Shown here one piece after another: positions 22,972-34,283 of a stretch of 64,000 nt of DNA. Made by a program: the position numbers and the translations under genes. The DNA is from Buddleja alternifolia (lineage: Eukaryota; Streptophyta; Magnoliopsida; Lamiales; Scrophulariaceae), in NCBI GenBank assembly GCA_019426215.1, contig CM033391.1, positions 16,604,708 through 16,668,707 on the forward strand, read 5' to 3'. Position 1 is the stretch's first letter; each line of letters opens with the position of its first letter. The notes beneath the pieces were generated by a model, which was not told the DNA's origin, searched no databases, and saw only the letters and a program-made list of their open reading frames with translations.

Positions 22972-24564
22972 TGTCAGAGTGTATGCCCTCACATGCCATA
23001 AAGAGGATATATTTATAGGGCATTGACTTGTAACAAAATAATATCTTTTTATTATATATAAGGCATTATCTTGTTATTTTCTTATAGGCATTTATAAGGT
23101 GTTAATAAACAACGTAAAGTCCTTGAGAATAAAGCAAACCTTCTACTTCCTATGGGATAGGAAGAATGGCACTAGAAGGGTTTGATCCTTATTCTCTAAA
23201 TAGGGTTCGCAAGTCTAAGAAAGTATTTGACTGGACATCAATACAGAATAAGGACTTGCATGATATAAGTTTCGACAGAGAAAATGCCAGTCGAACACTA
23301 TAAGAATGATAGTGGGAACTTTTGTCATGGACGTATAAGTTGGACTAATATGTTCGAGCACGGATCGCATCAGTTTCATCACATGGGTATTCACTCACTG
23401 ACAGTCAATGATAAAACTGATAAGTTGTGAACCTTAGACCTGAGAGATCGAGTTGAAGATGTACTTGTGACATCAAGTCTGTCATTAGAGTAGTTAGATC
23501 CAAATCACCCTTTAGTGGGATCGACCTCGAAGTGCGACTTGATGGGAAAGTAGCATTGTTAACTGATTGACAAAATAGGATTTATTCTCTCATAAGTGAA
23601 TGAGCTAAATATCCTATACAGTCATGAATGAGTGAGGTTAAAAGTCTTTGGCCAAAGCATAAAATGACTTCGACTCATTATGAGCTAAGTATATGGTCAA
23701 GTCATGTGAGTTTGACTAAAACCATGATTCTCACTTAACTGGGATATAAGAATAAAAGGTTTATACTCGTAGGGTATTCATAGCGTATATGGTTTGGAAT
23801 GATCCTATTCATTCGTTGTCAAAAGGGATACGATGTGAGCCACGTGACTGACTAGGTGCTACTCACATCCTTTTGATTTCCTCCCATTTGCCTTTTGAAA
23901 CGAACCTAAAGAGTCGCGCTTAAAGGAAGTGCAAAAGGAAAATCATGGAAAAGACTTGAGAGAATTTTTGGTATTGGATATCGAGATTAATTAATTAATT
24001 ATTAGATGATTTTATTAACTAATTAAGTTAATGAATTATTTAATTCCTTAGAGGAATTTAATTATACTATGAACATGAATTTAATTGATTATTTAATTAA
24101 TTTATTTATTGGATAAATAATATTAATTATTTAATTAGTTAAAACCAAATTAGGACTAAAGTCCGAAGGCTTAAAAGCCTTGAAGTGGGCGTCAGCTTTG
24201 GAGACCTAGGTTATTGTTTTCTATTGTAGTATAAATATACTATTTAGTGAAAAAAATAACTAAGTGAATTAACACAAACTTTCTCTCCAAGTAAAAACCA
24301 TCCATCCTCTCTCTCTCTCTAGCCGTCTCCCTCAAGAGAAGAAGAAGAAGATTTTCTTTTTTTGACTCCGGTGTGGCAATTTAGAGACAGCGACGGATTT
24401 GTTGTTGAAGAAGGGATTGCAAAGCTGGTTCAAAGTTCAACATACGCGAGAACGGTAATTGAATTTAAAACCCAATTTAAATATAAAAAATAGATATGAG
24501 GCCACTGGGATTTAATTATATTCTTCCACTGCGTTATTTGATTTTATGCAACTTTTCTCAACAG
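22972..24564 (+). repeat. 5' LTR of the Copia element (1593 bp)
   Basis: It contains an AT-rich TTAATTAATTATT region (23980-24140), a TATAAATATACT promoter-like box (24230-24241) and a CT repeat with CTCTCTCTAGCCGTCTCC (24306-24330). It is highly similar to the 3' LTR. Confidence 0.9.
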
Positions 24565-24565
24565 T

Positions 24566-24577
24566 GGTATCAGAGCC
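24566..24577 (+). other. Primer-binding site, tRNA-iMet type
   Basis: TGGTATCAGAGC one base after the 5' LTR; typical of Copia elements. Confidence 0.93.
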
Positions 24578-24982
24578 AATCTCTGATTTTTGTATTTAAT
24601 TGATTACGTGATTATGTGTTTTTTTTTTTTTTTGCATTTTTGAAGTTTGTTTTGAATATGTTTTTCATGATAGTAATCCATGATTTTTCTGCGTTTAATT
24701 CATGTATGTTGTAGTATGATGACTTGTGAATTGAAAAATCTAATTTTTGTAAGAATCGGGTCAGAAAAACCCTGCAACGAGCGAGATGAAAACAATGTAC
24801 GTAGGTGCGCAGACAGCGCGCGCTGTGTGCGCATGACGCCGTGCGCTGGGCGCAAACATCCTGCGCTGGACCTGGCCGCGCGGCCAAGCCAGCGCACGGC
24901 GCGGCCAGGCTCAATGTCGTGTGCTGGAATCACGACACATGTCGTGCCGTGCGCCTGGCGCACATGGGCCCTGTTTTGTAGG
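24578..24982 (+). other. Copia leader with GC-rich palindromic stretch
   Basis: Untranslated leader. From 24806 to 24965 it becomes GC-rich with repeated GTGCGC, GCGCTGG, CCGCGCGGCC and GCCAGCGCAC in both orientations, unlike the AT-rich surroundings. The open frames here (for example 24680-25024) show no known protein. Confidence 0.55.
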
Positions 24983-25709
24983 CACATCTATAGTCCCTCT
25001 GGTTTTACGTTTGTGTCACTTTAGTCCCTCTGGTAATAAAAGTGGCACATTAGTCCTTCAACTATAAATCTTGTTGCACAGTGGTCCCTAAACTCAAATT
25101 CCGGCTGATTTCTTCCGGCCAACGGAGCGCGTGTGTTACACCTCAATTTAACTGGGGGTATTTATGTCATTCAGCCCATTTTTCACCCCAAATAATATAT
25201 GTCACTTTAGTCCTCCCCTCTAATCCCTTGTCCCCCTTAATCCCAGCCCATCAGTAACCCATCTTCTTCTTCACCTTACCCTCACCATGCCCGCCGCCGT
25301 CCCTCCATCCACGGCCGCCGCCCCTGCACCACCAACCCACCTCCAATTCTGAAATTCATCATTTTTATACTCATAAACCCATCAAAAATTGAAATTCCAA
25401 ATCTGAAATTCACCATTTTGAAATTAATGGGTTTATACCCATAAACCCATTTCAAAATTCACCATTCTAAAATTCAAATTTGGGTGTGTGTATATATGTG
25501 TGTGTGATTTTATATACATACATATATGTGTATATGCGTGTGTGTGAGCCTATATACATACATATATATATATGTATGTATGTATGTATATGCGTGTGTG
25601 TGTGAGCCTATATACATACATATATATATATATATGTATATGCATGTTTGTGTGTGTTTATATATGTGTGTGTGTGTGTCTGCGTGTGTGTGCATGTGTC
25701 TGTGTGTAT

Positions 25710-25740
<31 letters not shown>

Positions 25741-25831
25741 GTTATATATGTGTGTATGTATGTATGTATGTATATGCGTGTGTTTATATATGTGTGTGTG
25801 TGTGTGCGTGTGTGCGTGTGTCTGTGTGTAT

Positions 25832-25864
<33 letters not shown>

Positions 25865-26279
25865 TATATTTATGTGTGTGTCTGCGTGTATATATATATG
25901 TGTGTGTGTGTGTGTGAATTAGTGTGTGTTTTTTTGGTGAAGAAGATGGAGTAGAGAGAGAGAATAGGGTGGATGAATGTGTGTGTATGTCTGTGTGTAT
26001 ATATATATGTGTGTGTGTGTGTGAGAGAGAATTAGTGTGTGTTTTGGTGAAGAAGATGAAGTAGAGAGAGAGAGAATAGGATGGATGGAAAATGACAGAA
26101 ATACCCCCAGTTAAATTGAGGTGTAACACACGCGCTCGGTTGGCCGGAAGAAATCAGCCGGAATTTGAGTTTAGGGACCACTGTGCAACAAAATTTATAG
26201 TTGAGGGACTAATGTGCCACTTTTATTACCAGAGGGACTAAAGTGACACCAACGTAAAACCAGAGGGATTATAAATGTC
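24983..26279. mobile_element. Mutator-like element with ~190-bp terminal inverted repeats
   Basis: 24983-25171 is the inverse of 26091-26279 with few changes. The arms include AGTCCCTCTGGTTTTACG, AGTGGCACATTAGTCC and CCGGCTGATTTCTTCCGGCC. Long terminal repeats and lack of coding capacity fit a non-autonomous TIR-MULE. The centre (25480-26030) is a (TG)n/(TA)n microsatellite tract. No clear 9-bp target duplication is visible. A duplicated GGTGAAGAAGATG block (25937 and 26045) is inside. Confidence 0.7.
25480..26030. repeat. (TG)n/(TA)n/(GTAT)n microsatellite tract
   Basis: Alternating GTGTGT, ATATAT and GTATGTAT runs. The long open frames on both strands (for example 25526-25954 and 25608-26129) encode only Cys/Val/Tyr/Ile or His/Thr repeats and are not genes. 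Confidence 0.92.
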
Positions 26280-26284
26280 ATTAT

Positions 26285-27582
26285 CTCATAAAGATTCTAC
26301 TTGCAATAGACACACACCTAGACTATGATATATGGCAAATGGATGTTAAAACTGCTTTCCTAAATGGATTCCTAGAAGAGGATATCTATATGGAACAACC
26401 TAAAGGTATTGTATCCGAGAAGCATACTCATTAGGTGTGTAAGCTTGAGAGATCCATTTATGGACGCAAGCAAACTTCCTGTAGCTGGAATCTACGTTCT
26501 GATGAGACTGTCAAAGGATTTGACTTCATCAAGAACGAAGACGAGCCAAGTGTTTACAAGAAGGTTAGTGGGAGCAGGATAACATTCCTTGTGTTATATG
26601 TAGATGACATATTACTCATAGGGAATGATATAAAAATGCTCCCCACTGTAAAGAAGTGGCTTTTGAGTACTTTCTCCATGAAAGACTTGGGAGAGGCAAC
26701 TTATATTCTAGCGATTTGAATCTACAGAGATCGAACAAATAGAATGATAGGGCTCTCTCAAGCCCTTTACTTAGAAAAGGTCCTAAAGAGATATAGGATG
26801 GAGGATTCTAAGAAAGGGTTCCTGCCAATGAGACATGGGACACATCTCTCAAAATCTATGTGTCCTCAAAGTGAGGAAGATAGAAAGGAAATAAGCACTG
26901 TACTCTATGCATCAGCAGTGGGTAGACTAATGTACGCAATGTTGTGTACTAGACCTGACATTGCTTATTCGGTAAGCGTTGTTAGTCGATTTCAAGAAAA
27001 CCCAGGCAAGGAACATTGGATAGTTGTGAATAATATCCTAAAGTATCCGAAGAGAACCAAGGATATGATTCTCATGTATTGGAGTGGTAGCCTGAGAATG
27101 GACGCATACACTGATTCGGATTTTCAATCTGATATCGATGATCAAAAATCCACCTCAGGATTCGTATTCACCCTCAATGGTGGGGCGGTGACTTGGAAAA
27201 GTTCCAAGCAAAGCACAACTGCGGATTCCACTATAGAGGCGGAAACATAGTTGCCTCTGAGGCAGCTAAAGAGGCTGTTTGGATAAGGAAGTTTATAGAA
27301 GAACTTCAAGTGGTTCCAAGCATAAAGCTCTCGTTGCCACTTTATTATGACAACACTGGAGCAATAGCGAAAACAAAGGAACTCAGGTCTCACAACAAGT
27401 CCAAACACATTGAGAGGATATATCACATCATAAGAAAGATCGTTGCACAAGAAGAAATGTCTGTTCAGAAAATAGCCTCAGCTGACAATGTCGCTGATCC
27501 ATTGACCAAGCCATTGGCACAGGCAGTGCTAGAAAAAGATCTCGAAAAGATAGGTATTAAATACCATAGCAAATGGCATTGA
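26285..27582 (+). pseudogene. Copia RT-RNase H pseudogene
   Basis: The frame starts inside reverse transcriptase (AIDTHLDYDIWQMDVKTAFL). It includes the catalytic YVDD at 26597-26608 and the SMKDLGEA block. It runs on to the connection and RNase H domains (DIAYSVSVVSRF, TDSDFQSDIDDQKSTSG, then ASEAAKEAVWIRKFIEEL and the C-terminal ADPLTKPL). Lesions: TAG at 26432, TGA at 26717, and a frameshift near 27245 that moves reading to the frame of 27193-27582. Everything upstream of RT motif A is absent. Copia order (integrase before RT) explains why integrase is lost together with gag. Confidence 0.9.
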
Positions 27583-27597
27583 GTGCAAGTGGGAGAT

Positions 27598-29199
27598 TGT
27601 TAGAGTGTATAACATCAAATGCCATAAAGAGGATAGATTTATAAGGCATTGACTTGCAACTAAACAATATATTTTTATTATATATAAGGCACTATCTTGT
27701 TGTTTTTTTATAGGCATTTGTAAGGTGTTAATAAACAACGTAAAGTCCTTGAGAATAAGGCAAACCTTCTACTTCCTATGAGATAGGTAGAATGGCACTA
27801 GAAGCGTTTGATCCTTATTCTCTAAATAGGGTTCGCAAGTCTAAGAAAGTATTTGACTGAACATCAATACAAAATAAGGACTTGCATGATATAAGTTTCG
27901 ACAGAGAAAGTTCCAGTCGAACACTATGGAAATGATAGTGGGAACTTATGTCATGGACATATAAGTTGGACTAATATGTTTGAACACGGCTCGCATCAGT
28001 TTCCTCACATGGGTATTCACTCATTGACAGTCAATGATGAAACTGATAAGTTGTGATAGGTACGCGTGAACCTTAGACTTGAGGAATCGAGTTGAAGATG
28101 TACTTGTGACATCAAGTCTGTCATTAGAGTAGTTAGATCCAAATCATCCTTTGGTGGGATTGATCTTGAAGTGCGACTTGATGGACAAGTGCATTGTTAA
28201 CTGATTAGCAAAATGAGATTTATTCTCTCATAAGTCAATGAGCTAAATAACCTATGCAGTCATGAATGAGTGAGGTTAAAAGTCTTTGGCCAAAGCATAA
28301 GATGACGTCGACTAATTATGAGCTAAGCATATGGTCAAGTCATGTGAGTTTGACTAAAACAATGACTCTCACTTGACTGAGATATAAGAATAAAAGATTT
28401 ATACTCGTACGAAATTCACAGCGTATATGGTTTAGAATGATCCTATTCATTCGTTCTCAAAAGGGATACGATGTGAGCCACGTGACTGGCTAGGTGTTAC
28501 TCACATCCTTTTGGTTTCCTCCCAATTGCCTTTTGAGACGAACCCAAAGAGTCGCGCTTAAAGTAAGTGCAAAAGGAAAATCATGGAAAAGACTTGATAG
28601 AATTTTCGGTATTGGATATCGAGATTAATTAATTAATCATTAGATGATTTTATTAATTAATTAAGTTAATGAATTAATTAATTCCATAGAGGAATTTAAT
28701 TATAATATTAACATGAATTTAATTGGTTATTTAATTAATTAATTTATTGGATAAATAATATTAATTATTTAATTAATTAAAAACCAAAATAGGACTAAAC
28801 CCCGAAGGCTTAAAAGCCTTGAAGTGGTTGTCGGCTCTGGAGACCTAGGTTATTATTTTCTATTGTAGTATAAATATACTACTTAGTGAAAAAATAACTA
28901 AGTGAATTAACATAAACTTTCTCTCTAAGTAAAAACAATCCATCCCCTCTCTCTCTCTAGCCGTCTCCCTCAAGAGTAGAATAAGAAGATTTTTGCTTTT
29001 GACTCCAGCATGGCAATTTAGAGACAGTGACGGATTTCCTGTTCAAGAAGGGATTGGAAAGCTGGTTCAGAATTCAACATACGCGAGAACAGTAGTTGAA
29101 TTCGAAACCTAATTTAAATACGAGAAATAGAGATGAGCCACTGGGATTTAAATATATTCTTCCGCTATGTTATTTGATTTTATGCAATTTTTCCCAACA
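27598..29199 (+). repeat. 3' LTR of the Copia element (1602 bp)
   Basis: Preceded by GAGTGCAAGTGGGAGAT (27581-27597), the polypurine tract. Same landmarks as the 5' LTR, including TATAAATATACT at 28868-28879. Confidence 0.9.
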
Positions 29200-29203
29200 C
29201 TAA

Positions 29204-30562
29204 TGACACGCTAGAAGCTCTCATGCTTGAATAGCAAGTGCACTAGTCGTGCGTAGTAAATGTGGACAATAAGTCTGGGTTGTCGAACCTCAAGGACTTG
29301 AATTTTAGTTTAAGATTCGTAATGAAATAAACAATTAAAGTAAAGGTAAAATGAAGGTAAAACGCGTAAGATAAGAACGAAGACACACAAAGGATTGAAA
29401 ACCAATTATAAAGGGAGACTAAAACACATGTTAGGTCCAAATTGCTCAATTATACTTATAAAGATTCTCATTGAAGGGTTACGCTTATATTGCTATGGTG
29501 AAGCTCCTAGGGTAAAGGATAACCGATGTCTCTTGCTAAACTCCTATGCTAGAATGATGATTTCGTAAGTATATCTACCCAAAAATCTAATCACTAAACA
29601 CACATTAACGCACTAGAGCTCACTCGATTTAGATCGAACAACTTCACCCGGGAATCTTTACCTATGTCTAGGGCAATTCTTTATTGGTTGCGGGTTATGA
29701 TGTGAATTTCTTGCACCCTAAGTCAATTTTCTCTCGAAATATTCACCTAGGCATGAGATTCTAACATATGGTGATCAAACAAATATCAAACAAGCAAAAA
29801 CACAAATTCACACCACATAACAACATAAGAATCACTTCAACAATCCTCTATTATAAGCATAAATCACAAGTTGGCCTTACATGGTCCTAGTCTTACAAGC
29901 TTAGCTCATAGTTGATGGCATAAAAGATATAAATAGATTCATATACATATTCATGGACAACAATGAAAAGAGAAAGCTATTAAAACTCCCTATGTTGAAT
30001 TGATGATGGATCTTCACTTCAATCTTCAATCCCCAAGCTAATCTTCCTTCTTAACCCCTTCTAATTAATGAGAAAGTGGCCCAAAAACCCAGAAAATTGC
30101 CTTGAATTACCAGGAGTTCGAACCATTGAAAATGAGCTAAAAATTTCGCTTTATAGCTTCCAAAAAATGGTTATAGCGGTGCCGCCTACGTGGCAGGAGT
30201 TTCTTGGGGGAAAAGTCGAATGGCGCCCAAACGCGGGACCACTGGCGCTCGGGCGCAGACGTTATGGTGCCTAGGCACGAGTAATGTGGCGCCTGGGCAC
30301 CGTACTACGTAGCATTCTGCACTCTTATCTTCGGATGGCGCGTGGGCGTAGCCGAACTAGCGCCTGGGCGCCGATCTGCGAATCATACTTTAGGAAATCG
30401 TTCAATAAACCGTCTATTGCCCTTTTCTTCGTGCATCGTCACTTAGTGCCTAAATTCACTTAATACACATATTAAACATACGAGTGGCACAAATCAAGCT
30501 ATAAATGGACCTAAATCGTCAATAAAAGGGGTTAAGAACTTGTGCAAAAACGACTCCTATCA
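29204..30562 (-). repeat. 3' LTR of Athila element A (1359 bp)
   Basis: On the minus strand it begins TGATAGGAGTCG and ends GCGTGTCA. The part 30180-30390 is rich in GGCGCC-type palindromes. The 68-codon minus frame at 29243-29449 reappears in every LTR copy (49236, 50915) and is not a gene. Confidence 0.9.
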
Positions 30563-30600
30563 ACCCCCCCAAACTTATCAATTGCTCGCCCTCGAGCAAT
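30563..30600 (-). other. Polypurine tract and preceding hairpin, Athila A
   Basis: Minus strand: ATTGCTCG-AGGG-CGAGCAAT (30600-30581), an 8-bp perfect stem with a four-base loop, then TGATAAGTTTGGGGGGG directly before the LTR. Confidence 0.85.
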
Positions 30601-32190
30601 AAGAGCTATAGGATAGGAAAAACATCATCAAACACGGGAGAAACAAAAAAAAAACTACTTAACTCACTTTCGTGGAGTACACAGTTGCATTTAGCGAATG
30701 CAACAAGCCTTTGAACCTTTAAGTTACCTCAAAGGACGAGTTATAGTCTCGTGAGGGTTTGCATACAATATACCCACAAAATCAAAAGATTTTTAACCCC
30801 AATCAATCAACGCAAATCAATATGATTAATAAAAACTCAATGACATGAATTCATCTGTTTAAGCTCAAAGTTACGTAGATATACACGTCACATACTTGCT
30901 CGTGTTACGCCTTAGCATCGAAAAGACTATCCTAAGGGTGTAGTGTAATAAATCTCAAGTATTATAGTCGAGTGGCATTCTTAGCGCTTTTCAAGAATTA
31001 ATCCCATATCTATCAATTTTCGATTAGTCACATGGCACGAGAATTGAAGAAAACTTCATAGCCTCTTAAAATTCATCACTTTATCCACTTTGGGCTTTAA
31101 CTTATGCAACTTTCAACTCAAAACATTAGAGACTAGACCATGTGCAATGTTCGGTTCTCTTAGGCTTTCTGTGACACCCTTATAACGAGCTTTAGGGCAA
31201 TAACTCCCAAATCGGACGACTTTAGGGTATTAAGTGTAGAGACACTCCTAAGGGCTTAATCACTCGAGTGTCAAAGGCCACAAAACAAAACTAGGTCCTT
31301 ATTACCTTTACACTTGCATTAGCTTGAGCTTAGCTCAGATTAGCATAATAGTACAGTATTCTAAGCATGGTTCTCTTCGCCCCCATTATCTATTAAGCCT
31401 GACTTTTACAGTCATACCAATGTTCAACCTCTTTTATTATTGTTAAGCGTACAAAGTTAACATTCTCAACTCATAACACATGTGAAAATTCTAGATTGAT
31501 ATTTCCGGGATCAAGCCTTTAAGCGTTTCAAAATGGTCGTCCACTCAACTCCTCTACCCTCGACTTATGTGCATATGAGAATCATCTTAAGGTCAATCTA
31601 GTCTAGTTTAGGGTCCCATAAACAAGGAAACGATGTGTATAGTTATTAAAATCCAAATTGATAGAGAAAACATGTCATGGATTCAAATTAAGCATTCTCA
31701 ATGAACCGATTGAAAGGTTGAACTTCTATCCAATTTTTTTTTTTTAAAAAAATGCACACGTTTCACATGTAGAGGTACCACTCCCCCCCCCTCCCCCCAA
31801 AAAAAAAAAAACTTAATAAGAACATTGTCTCCAATGTTCGAAAAAGAAAAGGGCAAAGTACACATCAGCATAGGGTTGCTGAAAAGCAAACCCGAGTCCT
31901 CGAATGCAAATGTATCCAAGAGTGACAACAGCAGTGTGAGCAATGAATGCAACAACTACACATTAAACGATGCTAGCCAGACAAAGCGTTAAGTAATGGA
32001 TAGAAGCGAGAAACTAAAAACAACCAACAACAAAACAAAAGATAACTAAAACAGACATGCTTCTACTAAATAAAATGCTCGAAACAAACATAAAAAAATA
32101 TCCATAAAGCAAACATGAACAGAAACTAACAACTAAACAAGATAAAAAAAATCCAACATAAGAAAATAGGAAATAGACTAAACAAACATG
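30601..32190 (-). other. 3' noncoding region of Athila A
   Basis: No gene. It is alignable by eye to 61846-63450 of the plus-strand Athila element, for example ACCTCTACATGTGAAA, CCCACTCAACTCCTCTACC / GGTAGAGGAGTTGAGTGGGC and CTTTGAACCTTT / AAAGGTTCAAAGG, all in equivalent positions. A C/G homopolymer tract at 31783-31798 (minus strand GGGGGG) is a second purine-rich tract. Confidence 0.75.
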
Positions 32191-33511
32191 CTAATCATCC
32201 TTGTTGACAAAACGGTTAACAAAATCATCATCTCTATCATCATGGACACCCTCATCCTCTGCTCCACCCATAATATCATCCATGTCCATCAAATCATCCG
32301 CGGCCTCCATCGGGCACAGTAGAATCGCCCCCAACAGCCAAAGCATCGGCACCAACCATGTCATCAGGCGGCGGAGCGAAAGAGTGAGGGAAACTTGGGG
32401 GCTCTGAATAGTCAAATGGCCCCGGCCCAAGAATGTGTCCTACTCTTGAAACAGTTGACGAAAATAAGCACATCCCTCACTCATCAGTCCTTAACTGCTT
32501 CAGATCAGCCCAAAGGGCCTCCACATCAGATGATGTGGTGTGGCTGGATTCGGTGGCCTAAGAAGAAAAAGGCTGAGACCGCTTAGGCTGTGGAGGAACG
32601 TGTGGAATATCAACAGGCAAGGTTATGGATGTACCGGGTGGCTCCGGTAGCTCCATAGGGAAAACTTGAACCCTAGCCTTCTGACACAGAGCAGTGACAA
32701 GGGAGGGAAAAATCAGTGGATTCCTCTTCGTTGACTCGCCTCCCTTCTTCTTCTGTGCCTCCTTGTCAACCACCCAGGCAAACTCCTTCTTAAACTTCTT
32801 CAAATGGCCGAATAAGGATCTAAAGATCAACATCGAGAAGTCAATGGGCTTCTGAGTTATGATGGAGTAAATGAGGGTGGCCCGTTCCCTGTTGGCCTCT
32901 GACCGGTTGGTGCTGGGAATGAGGTTGAACCGTATAAACTCAAGCCAAAATGCCGTCTCCGGAAGTAATGCCCTATGGGGGAGATAGGTGTGCCCCGATG
33001 GCCAAGTCTCACCTTCCCGTGCTATGACCCTCAATACCTCGACTAGATCAACTTGTAGGTGTCCCTCGTTATATAGAAAAGTGTACTCACAACGTTGGGG
33101 ACTGGGGGCACCTATAATTTCCTGAATCTTCTCGACATGATATGCCACTTTGGTATGGCGAACTTCGTGCTCGAGGCTACTTCGTTTTGAGGCCGTGAGC
33201 TCATGATATGCCTCGACACTAAAGAACTCTTAGACCAAAGGGACCCAGATGGACTCGGGCTTCTGACAGAAATACTGCAAGTGATGAAACTCAACTAATT
33301 CATGCACCGAAGGTTGCCCACGGATAACTAGATACTTCGCCTTGATTATAGTTCAATTGTTGAGGCATTAACAAATTATTTGTTCCTCCGGGTCAGAGAA
33401 TTGAGGGTCAAGGCTCGGGATGGTCGAGTCTAGGGGAAGTTTGGGGGCGTTAGATGACCCTTCCCCCACTTTCTTTATTCCTGTAGATTTTTTCGAGGTT
33501 TGCTTAGGCAT
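32191..33511 (-). pseudogene. Athila env-like ORF (putative plant transposon protein), decayed
   Basis: Counterpart of the intact ORF at 60511-61845. The start MPKQTSKKS is at 33511. The best conserved stretch is 33148-32558 with FWLEFIRFNLIPSTNRSEAN and RATLIYSIITQKPIDFS; the acidic tail lies at 32430-32191 (DLMDMDDIMGG). Stops lie near 33380-33360 and a frame change lies before 33148. The role in the element's life cycle is unknown. Called env-like only because of its place after pol; I see no convincing signal peptide or membrane anchor. Confidence 0.8.
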
Positions 33512-34283
33512 TTTGTATAGAACTTCAGCTGCGTAACGGTATCAAACAACCACCCAAAAATAGCCCAAACTGAATGAAAATAGTAATTGCCACACAACAA
33601 GTCCAAACTGAAATCACTGCTCAACGGGAAATCACCACTGAACCCACAACAATCTATAAATCCGCAATTCACCCACAAACCCAAATCCACCAACAGTTAA
33701 CAACAAATTCGGCCACAAATCACTAATACGATAATCAAAATATAGCCCCACACGACTTCAATATTCAGCAATGAGAAAAGGGCCAAGCTATTTACTCACC
33801 TTGTGACAAAGAGACATGTAGACCGATGGAAATGAGCCCCACACCTAGAGAGATCGAGAGTGACTGTTCACGGCAGCGAATCAGCGGTTATGATTGACGA
33901 AAATTGGTGGAAATCAGTGGTTGTACGGTGGAAAAGTGGTGGGAGGCGGCGGATCCGAGTATATATAGAGAGAGCTGATGATTTTTGACCTACTTTGACT
34001 GATTTAAAATAAATACCTGATTGGCGCCCAGGCGCGCGTAAGACGGCGCCTAAGAAGCAAGATTGGTCAGTTGCAATTCAATCGGCGCCTGGGCGTGGAG
34101 TAGATTACGCTCGGGCGTAGTGCAATTGGCGCCCAGGCGTGGATTGGTGACGTCTGGGCTCCTTTGGCGCCCAGGTGTGGGATACCGACGCTGGGCGTAG
34201 TGTGTGTTGGCGCCCAGACGTGGATTGAATGGCGCCTGGGTGTGGTTCTGCAAATCAAAATGCCAACTGAGGGTGATTGGCGC
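33512..34283 (-). other. Spacer between pol and env-like ORF, Athila A
   Basis: Non-coding. It contains a cluster of GGCGCC-type palindromes (34022-34290) and, on the minus strand, a consensus 5' splice site CAAG|GTGAGTAAA at 33799-33798. A possible acceptor TTACGCAG|CTG lies shortly before the env-like ATG. Confidence 0.6.

Larger units (their letters stand above)
22972..29199 (+). mobile_element. Defective Ty1/Copia retrotransposon
   Basis: LTRs at 22972-24564 and 27598-29199 begin TGTCAGAGTGTAT / TGTTAGAGTGTAT and end CCAACA/TCAACA. A primer site TGGTATCAGAGC (24566-24577) and a purine tract (AGTGGGAGAT before 27598) lie where expected. Internally only RT and RNase H remain. gag, protease and integrase are missing, and a Mutator-like inverted-repeat element occupies that position. 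The target duplication is CTAAC (22967-22971) against CTAAT (29200-29204), the last base being the first base of the Athila LTR. Confidence 0.9.

Noticed and set aside
24612..25024. Ala/Arg/Cys-rich frames on both strands in the Copia leader
   Set aside because: They cover the GC-rich palindromic island and share no motif with gag or other proteins.
25510..26129. Open frames of 60-173 codons on both strands
   Set aside because: They lie in (TG)n/(TA)n microsatellite sequence inside the Mutator-like element.
29243..29449. 68-codon minus frame, repeated at 49236-49445 and 50915-51124
   Set aside because: It is part of the Athila LTR and follows the LTR orientation in each copy; no sign of a protein gene.
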